NCBI RefSeq assembly: GCF_030316885.1
Contig: NZ_JASZYQ010000006.1
Location: 124,001 to 188,000, forward strand
DNA: 64,000 nt
Reading direction: 5' to 3'
DNA from: Variovorax jilinensis
GTDB taxonomy: Bacteria > Pseudomonadota > Gammaproteobacteria > Burkholderiales > Burkholderiaceae_C
Shown: positions 17,488 through 24,203 of the stretch, one piece after another
Layout of the letters: the number at the start of each line of letters is the position of its first letter
How positions within the stretch are numbered: the first letter of the stretch is position 1
Notes under the pieces: model-generated
Databases searched by the model: none
What the model was told of the DNA's origin: nothing
Seen by the model: the letters and a program-made list of their open reading frames with translations, nothing else
Program-made: the position numbers and the translations under genes

Positions 17488-18750
17488 ATGAGTCCCGCAC
17501 CCCGACTACTGACCGCGAGCACGCTCGTGCTGTTCCTGGCGCCCGCGCTTTCGCAGACTGCCGCGCCCGAAGATCCCTTGTTCGGAGGCTCCGACGTCGC
17601 ACAGGTCGGCAAGATCGGCCGCATGCACGACCGGCTGCGGAGTGCGCAAAAACGCGAGTCGCCCTACCAGGAAATCTCGGGCGCCTACCGCGACTATGTC
17701 GAATGGAAAGGCCGCGTTCAGAAGGATGCAAACCTCAGTTACTCGCTCGATCTGAGTCTTCTGCAGCAGTGGGGTTCACCCGATGGTGGCAGCCCGGCGA
17801 TGCAGGCCTACGTCTCTCCTTCCGTCGATTGGACGGCTTTCAAGAGCAGCCGCTGGGGTACGGGCTCGGTCCAGATGGCCTACAACCTGGTGAAGTACCC
17901 GACGAACCAGAATGCCGCCGACATCCAGTCGAAGCTCGGCCTGATCACCCCGATCAATGACTTCGGAGCAAACACCCAGAATTTTGCGCAGCTGACCTAC
18001 ACGCAGGCCAGCCCCGACAACAAGTGGCTGGTCACGGCGGGCCAGTTCCCGCTGTACAACTTCGACGGCAACGCCTATCTCGGCAGTCAGCAGCAGAACT
18101 TCAACAACTACGTCTTCGCCCAGAACGGAAGTGCCACTTACCTGACCACGGGACTCGGCGCCTACGTCCAGTACAACGCCACCAAGACCGTGCAGCTGGC
18201 CGCGGGATTCCAGGGCACCAACAACCTCGAAGGCAAGAAGATCACCGCGACGAACATCGGCGACGACTGCTGCGCCTGGTTCGGCTACGTTCAATGGACC
18301 CCGCAGTTCGCGGGACTTGGGTCATCCCAATACTCGCTCTCGTACTTCGACACGCCGAGTCTTCCTTCGCAGGAATCGACGAGGGCATGGTCGATCAATG
18401 CAGTTCAGAACCTCGACGACACCTGGGGTGTCTTCGGGCGGGCCAATGGCGCCAGCGGCTACGTGACGTCGATCAAGCGATCCTATGCAGTCGGCGTCGC
18501 GATGAACAATCCGTTGAAGCGCGCCTCGACCGATCAGATCGCAGTGGCCGTCGGCACCAGCGTCGCGGCCAATCCACCCACCAATCCGGCCGGCGCGCGC
18601 GACGAGGTGATGGTCGAGGCCTATTGGACCTGGACGGTGTTCGGCGGACTGCTGCTGACGCCTTCGGTCCAGTACATCAGCAATCCCGCGCTCCATCCGA
18701 CGCGCGATTCCGTCTGGGTCGGATCGCTGCGCGCGACCTTCCTGTTCTGA
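17488..18750 (+). CDS. Outer-membrane porin-like protein
   Basis: The protein has 420 residues from ATG 17488, which is preceded by GGAGA at 17476-17480. A signal peptide (LLTASTLVLFLAPALS) is followed by a short N-terminal helix-like part and then alternating beta strands rich in Tyr, Gln and Asn, ending in LRATFLF. A terminal Phe is the usual assembly signal of outer-membrane barrels. The overall look (QFPLYNFDGNAYLGSQQQNFNNYVF, GLGAYVQYN, PSVQYISNPAL) recalls carbohydrate-selective OprB-type porins, but this was judged by eye. A CC pair (GDDCCAWF) is unusual for a porin. It follows the TTG-start gene in the same direction. Confidence 0.75.
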   Translation: MSPAPRLLTASTLVLFLAPALSQTAAPEDPLFGGSDVAQVGKIGRMHDRLRSAQKRESPYQEISGAYRDYVEWKGRVQKDANLSYSLDLSLLQQWGSPDGGSPAMQAYVSPSVDWTAFKSSRWGTGSVQMAYNLVKYPTNQNAADIQSKLGLITPINDFGANTQNFAQLTYTQASPDNKWLVTAGQFPLYNFDGNAYLGSQQQNFNNYVFAQNGSATYLTTGLGAYVQYNATKTVQLAAGFQGTNNLEGKKITATNIGDDCCAWFGYVQWTPQFAGLGSSQYSLSYFDTPSLPSQESTRAWSINAVQNLDDTWGVFGRANGASGYVTSIKRSYAVGVAMNNPLKRASTDQIAVAVGTSVAANPPTNPAGARDEVMVEAYWTWTVFGGLLLTPSVQYISNPALHPTRDSVWVGSLRATFLF

Positions 18751-18855
18751 ACCGCGCTGAATCGTGAACACTCGCGGCCGACGAAGACCGCTGATTGACA
18801 TCGCTGCAAGCGGCACGGAAGATATTTCGCACCCTCAACACCAAGGACCTTTTCC

Positions 18856-19284
18856 ATGCGTCGTTCCCTTTCCATCCTGACCACGAGCACCATCGTCTGT
18901 CTCTCCGCACTTGCCTCGCACGGCGTGGTCCAGGCTCAACCGACCGGCGTGCCGGCACTGCAGGCGCAAGGCAATGCGAAGTGGGTTTGTGGCGGCATCG
19001 GCTCGGGCCAGACTGAAGCCTTCCGCGGCGCGCAGCGCAACCATCCGCTGTCTCTGGTTTTTGCGAATCCGCAAGGCGAGTTCTATGCCTCGGTCGCGTT
19101 CACGATCAAGAACAGCTCAGGCGCGGCCGTGCTGTCCGTGCCCTCTTCCGCAGGCCCGATCTGCCTGATCGACATTCCCGCCGGCCGCTACACGATCGAG
19201 GCCACGGCACCTGGCGGCAAGGCGCCTCAGACGCAGACCGTCGAGGTCGGCAGCGCGCCGCGCACGGTCGATTTCAGGCTGTAG
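18856..19284 (+). CDS. Small exported protein, unknown function
   Basis: This 142-residue protein has AAGGA at 18843-18847 before ATG 18856. A signal peptide (ILTTSTIVCLSALASHGVVQA) leads into a single compact domain beginning KWVCGGIGSGQTEAF, with a second cysteine in PICLID and a C-terminal beta-sandwich-like stretch (IPAGRYTIEATAPGGKAPQTQTVEV) of the kind seen in carboxypeptidase-regulatory-like folds. The two cysteines could form a disulphide after export. It is the third exported protein in a row downstream of the gad control region. Confidence 0.7.
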   Translation: MRRSLSILTTSTIVCLSALASHGVVQAQPTGVPALQAQGNAKWVCGGIGSGQTEAFRGAQRNHPLSLVFANPQGEFYASVAFTIKNSSGAAVLSVPSSAGPICLIDIPAGRYTIEATAPGGKAPQTQTVEVGSAPRTVDFRL

Positions 19285-19304
19285 CCCCCGCGATCCCGAA
19301 TGCG

Positions 19305-19322
19305 GCGGACGTGCCGGTCCGC
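19305..19322. terminator. Hairpin between convergent genes
   Basis: GCGGAC and GTCCGC pair around a six-base loop, between the stop of the plus gene at 19284 and the minus-strand gene ending at 19331. There is no T-run on either side, so a bidirectional terminator is only possible. Confidence 0.35.
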
Positions 19323-19330
19323 GCACGAGA

Positions 19331-19702
19331 TCAAACCGGCAGCGATTCCACAGCGGGCGCTTGATGGCTCGCCTGTGGTGCCGCCCTGGCGGCGCGCAAC
19401 CTGGCCTCCAGCAAGCCCGCCACGTGCTCGGGCCTTGCCTGCAGGTCGACGATGTCCTGCTCTCCTACGCAAGCGTCTTCGAATCGGACATAGATGCGCG
19501 GGAAGTTGCCTGCGAGTCCGCGAGCCACATGCAGCAGGCAAGCCGACAGGCTCGAGAAGCCGCCCTCGATGAACGAGACGGGTGGCACCACTCCCCTGGC
19601 ACGCGGAGCGCGGATGCCATAGGTAAAGGCACCGGCTTCCTGGCGCAGTTCGACCACCGGCTGCGTGCAGCGCTGGGCATGAGTGGGGTTGGTGCTGCTC
19701 AT
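19331..19702 (-). CDS. Conserved-looking hypothetical protein
   Basis: This 123-residue soluble protein has no recognised domain. The frame has consistent coding character and a coherent hydrophobic core (SFIEGGFSSLSACLLHVARGLAGNFPRIYVRFEDACVGEQDIVDL), which suggests a real globular protein. The start is put at ATG 19702 because upstream residues look non-coding; the ribosome site is weak. Confidence 0.5.
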   Translation of the reverse strand: MSSTNPTHAQRCTQPVVELRQEAGAFTYGIRAPRARGVVPPVSFIEGGFSSLSACLLHVARGLAGNFPRIYVRFEDACVGEQDIVDLQARPEHVAGLLEARLRAARAAPQASHQAPAVESLPV

Positions 19703-19796
19703 GGCGCCGAGTTTAGGTGCAGCCCATGCCGGGCAATCACGTCGGGCCGTGCGTAAATCACGTTGACGTCGCATTTGGCGCAGACCACCGCAATCC

Positions 19797-20453
19797 TCAG
19801 TCGGCCGCCGCGGCGGCGACCTGCAGCGTGCAGTTGCCGAATTCGCAGCGCAGCTTCATGGAGCGCCCGTCGGCGCAGGCTACGCTGTAGCGCTCAAACC
19901 CTGGCCCCTTGTCTTCGAGCACGGCCCTCGGCGCAGCACTGCATTGGTTCGCCTTGGCAAAGCTCTCGGCCACGTAGGTGTCCTGGCCTGTCTTGCGTGG
20001 CGTCTGCAGATCGGTCTTGGGCAGGACGACATAGGTCGCCGTGACGTTCGGATCCAGGTTCTTGTAGCCTCGCATCGCCATGCAATTCACCAGGGCCAGC
20101 TGCTTCATCTTGGGATCGGCCGGGACGCCGTTCGGACTGTCGGTCACGACGGCGGCGATGCCGCCGAGCGCCGCCGCGGCAACCACACCGAGCGGGAACA
20201 CGATCGCGACGCCGATCGCGAGGGCATCGAGAGTGTCCGTATCCGTTGGCAGCGTGCGCATGACGCGAATCTTCTCCGCGGCATTGCGGCAGGCGTCCAG
20301 ATCCGAGGCGAAGGCGGCAGGTTCGACGCCCACCATGTCCACCACCGGCATGTAGGCGGCGCCCTCGCCCTTGCCGGTTTGGGGCGACGCAGGCCGCGTG
20401 CTGCAACCGCTGATCAACCCTAGCGCCAGAACGGCACTGACAACTCTTCGCAT
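19797..20453 (-). CDS. Putative lipoprotein with glycine-zipper-like segment
   Basis: This 218-residue protein has GAGGAA six bases before ATG 20453. The signal ends in the lipobox LISGC. The mature part carries a hydrophobic Ala/Gly segment (LAIGVAIVFPLGVVAAAALG, about residues 78-97) that resembles a glycine zipper able to insert in or pack against a membrane. A C-terminal domain follows with four cysteines (NQCSAAP, VACADG, LRCEFGNCTLQ) that could form disulphides. The family was not recognised. Upstream lies a long inverted repeat (20520-20618) that may control it. Confidence 0.65.
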   Translation of the reverse strand: MRRVVSAVLALGLISGCSTRPASPQTGKGEGAAYMPVVDMVGVEPAAFASDLDACRNAAEKIRVMRTLPTDTDTLDALAIGVAIVFPLGVVAAAALGGIAAVVTDSPNGVPADPKMKQLALVNCMAMRGYKNLDPNVTATYVVLPKTDLQTPRKTGQDTYVAESFAKANQCSAAPRAVLEDKGPGFERYSVACADGRSMKLRCEFGNCTLQVAAAAAD

Positions 20454-20519
20454 GGCGGTTCCTCGTTTCTCGGGCGAGTGATTGGAGCACAGCGGACGGC
20501 GCTCGACCCGACGATTCAA

Positions 20520-20618
20520 ATACGCTAACGGCTTACACGCTAATAATTGCGAATCATCCAAGCACAGCAAACAACCTCCAAGATCACGAAGCACACACCC
20601 CGTCGGCCGTTAGCGTAT
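20520..20618. repeat. Perfect 13-bp inverted repeat with 73-bp spacer
   Basis: ATACGCTAACGGC at 20520-20532 is repeated as its exact complement GCCGTTAGCGTAT at 20606-20618. The flanks extend the symmetry: TTCAAA lies just outside the left arm and TTTGAA a few bases outside the right arm. A further partial copy (ACACGCTAATA) lies at about 20535-20545. The element sits upstream of the minus-strand lipoprotein gene. It could be a set of regulator sites or the ends of a tiny defunct mobile element. Confidence 0.6.
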
Positions 20619-20726
20619 AAGTTTGAAGCGGTGAGCCGGGGACAGTCAGTGCAATCACTGGCGCGATGTGGGAATGCGTTGGGACCCTTCCCCATGCGAG
20701 CGGCCCCATTTCCGGTTCCTTCTTAC

Positions 20727-21962
20727 CTACTGCGCAAGCCCCGCCTGCTTGCGCTGCACGAAGCTGTTGCGCGCAGCATCCTCGGGATGGGCGAAGGTGA
20801 CCTGCCCGTTCTTCACCAGACCCACCACGAGCATGTTGGCGCTGAGCGCTTCCTTGTCTTCGCTGCTGAAGGGGCGGTCGTAGGTGGTCACGACGCCGTA
20901 GTACGCACGCTTGGGGTTCTCAAGCGCCGATTTGATGCTTGGGCCGTCGAGGCGGTCGCCGGGCAGGCTCAGCACCGCATGGGCCAGCAGATAGGTCGCG
21001 TCATAGGCTTGTGCAGCCGCCATCGGCACCGGGATGCGCTTGGCGTCGAACTTGCGCGCGTAGCGGGCCAGAAAGGTGGCACGGCGCTCGTTGGTCGGCT
21101 CGGCCACGAAGCTCAAAGCCATGAGCGAACCTTCCGCCGCTTCCTTCGCACCGTCGATGAACAGCGGAAACGACAGCGCCCATGCGCCAACCTGCGGAAC
21201 CTTCCAGCCCAGTGACTGCCGGCCATTCGCAATCACCGCATTCTGTGGCGCCACGGTGTAGATGAAGAGCACGTTGGCGCCCGCCTTGCGCGCCTCCTTG
21301 AGTTGCTCGGTCACGTCATTGACGCCGAGATCGAAGCGCCCCACATAGACCGGTTCGAGCTTCTTCTTCGCAAGTGCCTTCTTGACGTCCTGCAGTCCGC
21401 CCTCGCCGTAGCCGGTGTTGTCCGCAAAGACCGCAACCTTGTTGAGTCCGCGCGCCACGATCTCGTCCACCATGAACGGCGCCTGAATGCCGTCGCGCGG
21501 TGCATTGCGAAAGATGTAACTCTCTGCCGGCGGAAACTTCGTCGTCACGGGGGTCCCTGTCGTGCACGGCACCAGAAGCGGCGTCCGACTGTTCTGAAAT
21601 ACGTCCAGAGACTTCATTGCCACACCCGTGTTGCAGAAGCCGATGGTTGCAATGACCTTCTCCTTCACCAATTCCTGAGACAGTTTGAGTCCCAATTCCG
21701 GATTGGCCTGGTCATCCTTGATCACCAGTTCCAATGGTCTGCCCAGATAGCCACCGAAGGAGTTGATCTCGTCGATGGCAAGCTTGATGCCGTTGAGCAT
21801 CGGCAGTCCGAAGTCGGACGACGGTCCGGTCAGCGGGCCTATCACGCCGATGCGGATGGCTCCAGGAGCGCCTGGAGCAGCCTGTGCGTGGGCCGAAGCA
21901 GGAACGAGCCCTGTCGACGCCAGCACGGCAGCAAGCGTCACGGCGTAGGCGAACTTCTTCAT
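20727..21962 (-). CDS. Branched-chain-amino-acid-type ABC transporter substrate-binding protein
   Basis: This 412-residue periplasmic binding protein has AGGAGA seven bases before ATG 21962. A signal peptide (VTLAAVLASTGLVPASAHA) precedes the type I binding fold (IRIGVIGPLTGPSSDFG, then LAIDEINSFGGYLGRPLELVIKDDQANPE), as in LivJ/LivK and related amide, urea or aromatic-acid binding proteins. No permease or ATPase genes are adjacent, so it is an orphan that must use a membrane complex encoded elsewhere. The ligand cannot be told from sequence. Confidence 0.87.
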   Translation of the reverse strand: MKKFAYAVTLAAVLASTGLVPASAHAQAAPGAPGAIRIGVIGPLTGPSSDFGLPMLNGIKLAIDEINSFGGYLGRPLELVIKDDQANPELGLKLSQELVKEKVIATIGFCNTGVAMKSLDVFQNSRTPLLVPCTTGTPVTTKFPPAESYIFRNAPRDGIQAPFMVDEIVARGLNKVAVFADNTGYGEGGLQDVKKALAKKKLEPVYVGRFDLGVNDVTEQLKEARKAGANVLFIYTVAPQNAVIANGRQSLGWKVPQVGAWALSFPLFIDGAKEAAEGSLMALSFVAEPTNERRATFLARYARKFDAKRIPVPMAAAQAYDATYLLAHAVLSLPGDRLDGPSIKSALENPKRAYYGVVTTYDRPFSSEDKEALSANMLVVGLVKNGQVTFAHPEDAARNSFVQRKQAGLAQ

Positions 21963-22220
21963 TTCTTGTCTCCTGGGGGTTGGTGTGCGGGGCGCATCGT
22001 CCGCAGCCCGCCCGTGCCCCTCGTACGTGTTTGTCCGGGTAAGGACGCTCGAAGACCAGCATTTCGTGAGGTTTTGCACAACGAGCTCACTGATTTGTCA
22101 TTGGACGGAGACGAAAACAAAGTCCGAGTCGTCGTGACTCGCCTGTTCCAGCTTCAGATTGCTCGGGCAATTGCTCGCCGAGGAGTAAGCTGTAGGCCTT
22201 TCAAACCCCATACGACATCA

Positions 22221-22751
22221 ATGGCACTGACTTACAAACAGCTTCAGAAGCAGATCGAGCAATTGCAGCGACAGGCCGAATCGCTGCGCAGCAAGGAAGT
22301 GACGGGCGTCGTCGAGCGGATCAAGGTGGCTATCGCTCACTACGGATTGACCGCCGCGCATCTCGGACTCGAAACGCCCGCATCCTCCGGCAAAGCCCGA
22401 CGGTCCACGACCGCAGGCAAGGCCAAGTCGAGTCCCGCCTTCGCGGACAGCCACGGCAATGCATGGTCCGGCCGCGGACCGCGTCCGGGCTGGCTCAAGG
22501 AAGCGCTGGCATCGGGTCGGTCGCTCGAGGAGTTCCGCGTTGACGGATCTGGCGTCGCCGCCAGCGCGACCGCGTCGCGCAGCACCAAGGCAGGCAAGGT
22601 CGGAAAGGCTGCCGGCAAGAGCAAGCGCGCGCCATCCAAGGTGACGTACCGCGACGACGCCGGCCATTCCTGGACCGGCCGCGGTCCGAAGCCCGGCTGG
22701 CTCAAGGCCGCGCTGGACAGCGGCAAGACGCTGCAGGACTTCCTGAAGTAG
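22221..22751 (+). CDS. H-NS-family nucleoid protein with two DNA-binding domains
   Basis: The protein has 176 residues. The N-terminal coiled coil (about residues 4-45, KQLQKQIEQLQRQAESL) is the oligomerisation part. Instead of one C-terminal DNA-binding domain there are two: SGRGPRPGW at 83-91 and TGRGPKPGW at 152-160, each followed by the same LKxALxSGxxLxxF helix. They are joined by a Lys/Ala/Ser-rich linker of roughly 45 residues. Single-domain relatives bind AT-rich DNA and silence acquired or stress genes. It is monocistronic. Possible targets nearby include the AT-rich gad control region, which is inference only. Confidence 0.9.
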   Translation: MALTYKQLQKQIEQLQRQAESLRSKEVTGVVERIKVAIAHYGLTAAHLGLETPASSGKARRSTTAGKAKSSPAFADSHGNAWSGRGPRPGWLKEALASGRSLEEFRVDGSGVAASATASRSTKAGKVGKAAGKSKRAPSKVTYRDDAGHSWTGRGPKPGWLKAALDSGKTLQDFLK

Positions 22752-22782
22752 CAACTGACGCCAATCCGGGGCCTCCGAGGTC

Positions 22783-22798
22783 TCACGCCATCGCGTGA
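22783..22798 (+). terminator. Hairpin after the H-NS-like gene
   Basis: TCACGC and GCGTGA pair around CATC, about 30 bases after the stop. There is no T-run; it may be a weak terminator. Confidence 0.33.
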
Positions 22799-22977
22799 CC
22801 GCAAGGAATGCGACTTGCTTCACGCGCGAAGGTGGTGCATGCGCTGCATCGAAGCCACCGCCGTGCTCAACGTCGATAAGCTCCGGGCATGACCACCTTG
22901 CTGCCTTCCGAAGCCACTTCCGGCACTGCCCGGGCGGGTCGCATCGCGTTCTCCGGGTGCTGCGAGGTGGGTACCCC

Positions 22978-23544
22978 ATGAGCAGCGACGGACTTCGACT
23001 CACGGGCCCGCAGGGCCGGGACTATGTGCTCGGGGAAGCCATCGAGGTCTTCGATGGCGCGGTGCTGATCGGGCAGGTGCAATCGGTCACGCCGAATCCG
23101 GACCGCACCGAGGTCCTGATCAAGAACTTCGTCACCGTCGATTTCGCGAGCTTCCGGGCCGGTGCACTGCCGAAGCTGGTGCTGGCCGAGGTGGTCAGCT
23201 TCCTGGCCGAACGCTTTCCCTCGCTGCAGATGGTCGGCATCGAACTGAGCCGCAACATCACCGACTTCGATGGCCAGGAAGCCCTGCTGGCACGGGCACG
23301 GTCCGACATCCTGCAGAGCATCGGCGCTCAGGACATCCACGTGGCGCCCAAGCCGCAGCGAGGCCCGGCCGGGCACTTCGCCGTGACGGGCATCTGGCGC
23401 TACGACAGCGCAAGCGTCGCTGCCCTGGCTGCCGCGCTGCAGTCGCAGCGTACGGCCTACCGCGAGGGCCGTGACGGCTCGCCACCGCCGCCGCAACCGC
23501 GCCCCGGCATGGTCGAGCTGCTGCGCAAGAAGAGAAAGGGCTGA
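22978..23544 (+). CDS. Conserved-looking hypothetical protein
   Basis: The protein has 188 residues from ATG 22978, which has GAGGTG at 22964-22969. It is soluble, without signal or membrane segment. The N-terminal half has a beta-rich look (GRDYVLGEAIEVFDGAVLIGQVQSV), the middle is a helical region (AEVVSFLAERFPSLQMVGIELSRNI), and the C-terminus is Pro- and Lys/Arg-rich (PPPPQPRP, LLRKKRKG). No family was recognised. A nucleic-acid or protein-binding tail is possible but unproven. Confidence 0.6.
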   Translation: MSSDGLRLTGPQGRDYVLGEAIEVFDGAVLIGQVQSVTPNPDRTEVLIKNFVTVDFASFRAGALPKLVLAEVVSFLAERFPSLQMVGIELSRNITDFDGQEALLARARSDILQSIGAQDIHVAPKPQRGPAGHFAVTGIWRYDSASVAALAAALQSQRTAYREGRDGSPPPPQPRPGMVELLRKKRKG

Positions 23545-23550
23545 TTCGGC

Positions 23551-23575
23551 CAGGCGCAAGGCGCGCCCTTGCCTG
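23551..23575 (+). terminator. Hairpin after the 188-residue protein gene
   Basis: CAGGC and GCCTG, then AAGG and CCTT, pair with a two-base bulge and a CGCGC loop, beginning seven bases after the stop. It lacks a T-run. Confidence 0.38.
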
Positions 23576-23635
23576 ACTCACGGCGCGGCGCAGGTGCGCT
23601 AAGGTCGCGTCACCGCTCTTTACCGGACTCGCACC

Positions 23636-23869
23636 ATGGATCTCAGCAACCACACCATGCACGACCTCTTCGCGCAGCTCGGCCTGCCGAACACCGAAGC
23701 GGACGTCCAGGCCTTCATCGCCCGGCATCGTCCGCTGCCCGAGGAGGTACGGCTCGCCGATGCCCCCTTCTGGACCTCGGCGCAGGGCCAGTTTCTGCGC
23801 GAGGAACTCAAGGAAGATGCCGACTGGGCGGAGGTCGTCGACCAGCTCAACCTCGCGCTGCGCGCCTGA
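23636..23869 (+). CDS. DUF2789 family protein
   Basis: This 77-residue acidic protein matches the DUF2789 pattern: an N-terminal MDLSNHTMHDLFAQLGLP, the middle segment FIARHRPLP, and a C-terminal FLREELKEDADWAEVVDQLN helix. It is soluble and predicted all-helical. The family is widespread in proteobacteria and its function is unknown. Start ATG 23636 matches the usual family start. Confidence 0.82.
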   Translation: MDLSNHTMHDLFAQLGLPNTEADVQAFIARHRPLPEEVRLADAPFWTSAQGQFLREELKEDADWAEVVDQLNLALRA

Positions 23870-23917
23870 GCCGCGCCGAAAGCCGCATCGTCATCCCTGC
23901 GGGCCGCGTATGCCGGC

Positions 23918-24145
23918 TCACTGCAACAACTTGTGCAGTTCGAGCCTGCCGTCGGTGCTTCGAAAGCCCTGGTCGCCCACCGGGTCGACGCGCTGTCCGT
24001 TGGCGAGCCTGAATTCGACCTCGGCCGGGTCGTCCTTGCGGACCGCCGCCTCCGCAGGCCCGGCATATTTGACGACCACGTGCTTTTTCCCGACCTGGTC
24101 CAGCACCGCGATATGTTCGATGGGGTTCAGCTTTCTGCCCGGCAT
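23918..24145 (-). CDS. Small hypothetical protein
   Basis: This 75-residue protein starts MPGRKLNPIEHIAVLDQVGKK and contains an even mix of charged and hydrophobic residues (EVEFRLANGQRVDPVGDQ), suggesting a small beta-rich fold. An in-frame TTG at 24157 could add four residues. No clear ribosome site is visible. It begins just beyond the terminator of the histidine kinase gene, so it needs its own promoter or read-through. No family was recognised. Confidence 0.5.
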   Translation of the reverse strand: MPGRKLNPIEHIAVLDQVGKKHVVVKYAGPAEAAVRKDDPAEVEFRLANGQRVDPVGDQGFRSTDGRLELHKLLQ

Positions 24146-24157
24146 GCCAGCGGACAA

Positions 24158-24190
24158 GCAAAAACAAGGCCGCGATCGCTTCGCGCGGCC
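24158..24190 (-). terminator. Intrinsic terminator downstream of the hybrid histidine kinase
   Basis: On the minus strand GGCCGCG pairs with CGCGGCC (24184-24190 with 24168-24174) and is followed at once by TTGTTTTTGC. A GC stem plus U-run is a classical Rho-independent terminator, 14 bases after the kinase stop codon. Confidence 0.8.
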
Positions 24191-24203
24191 CTAAGACAAC
24201 GGC

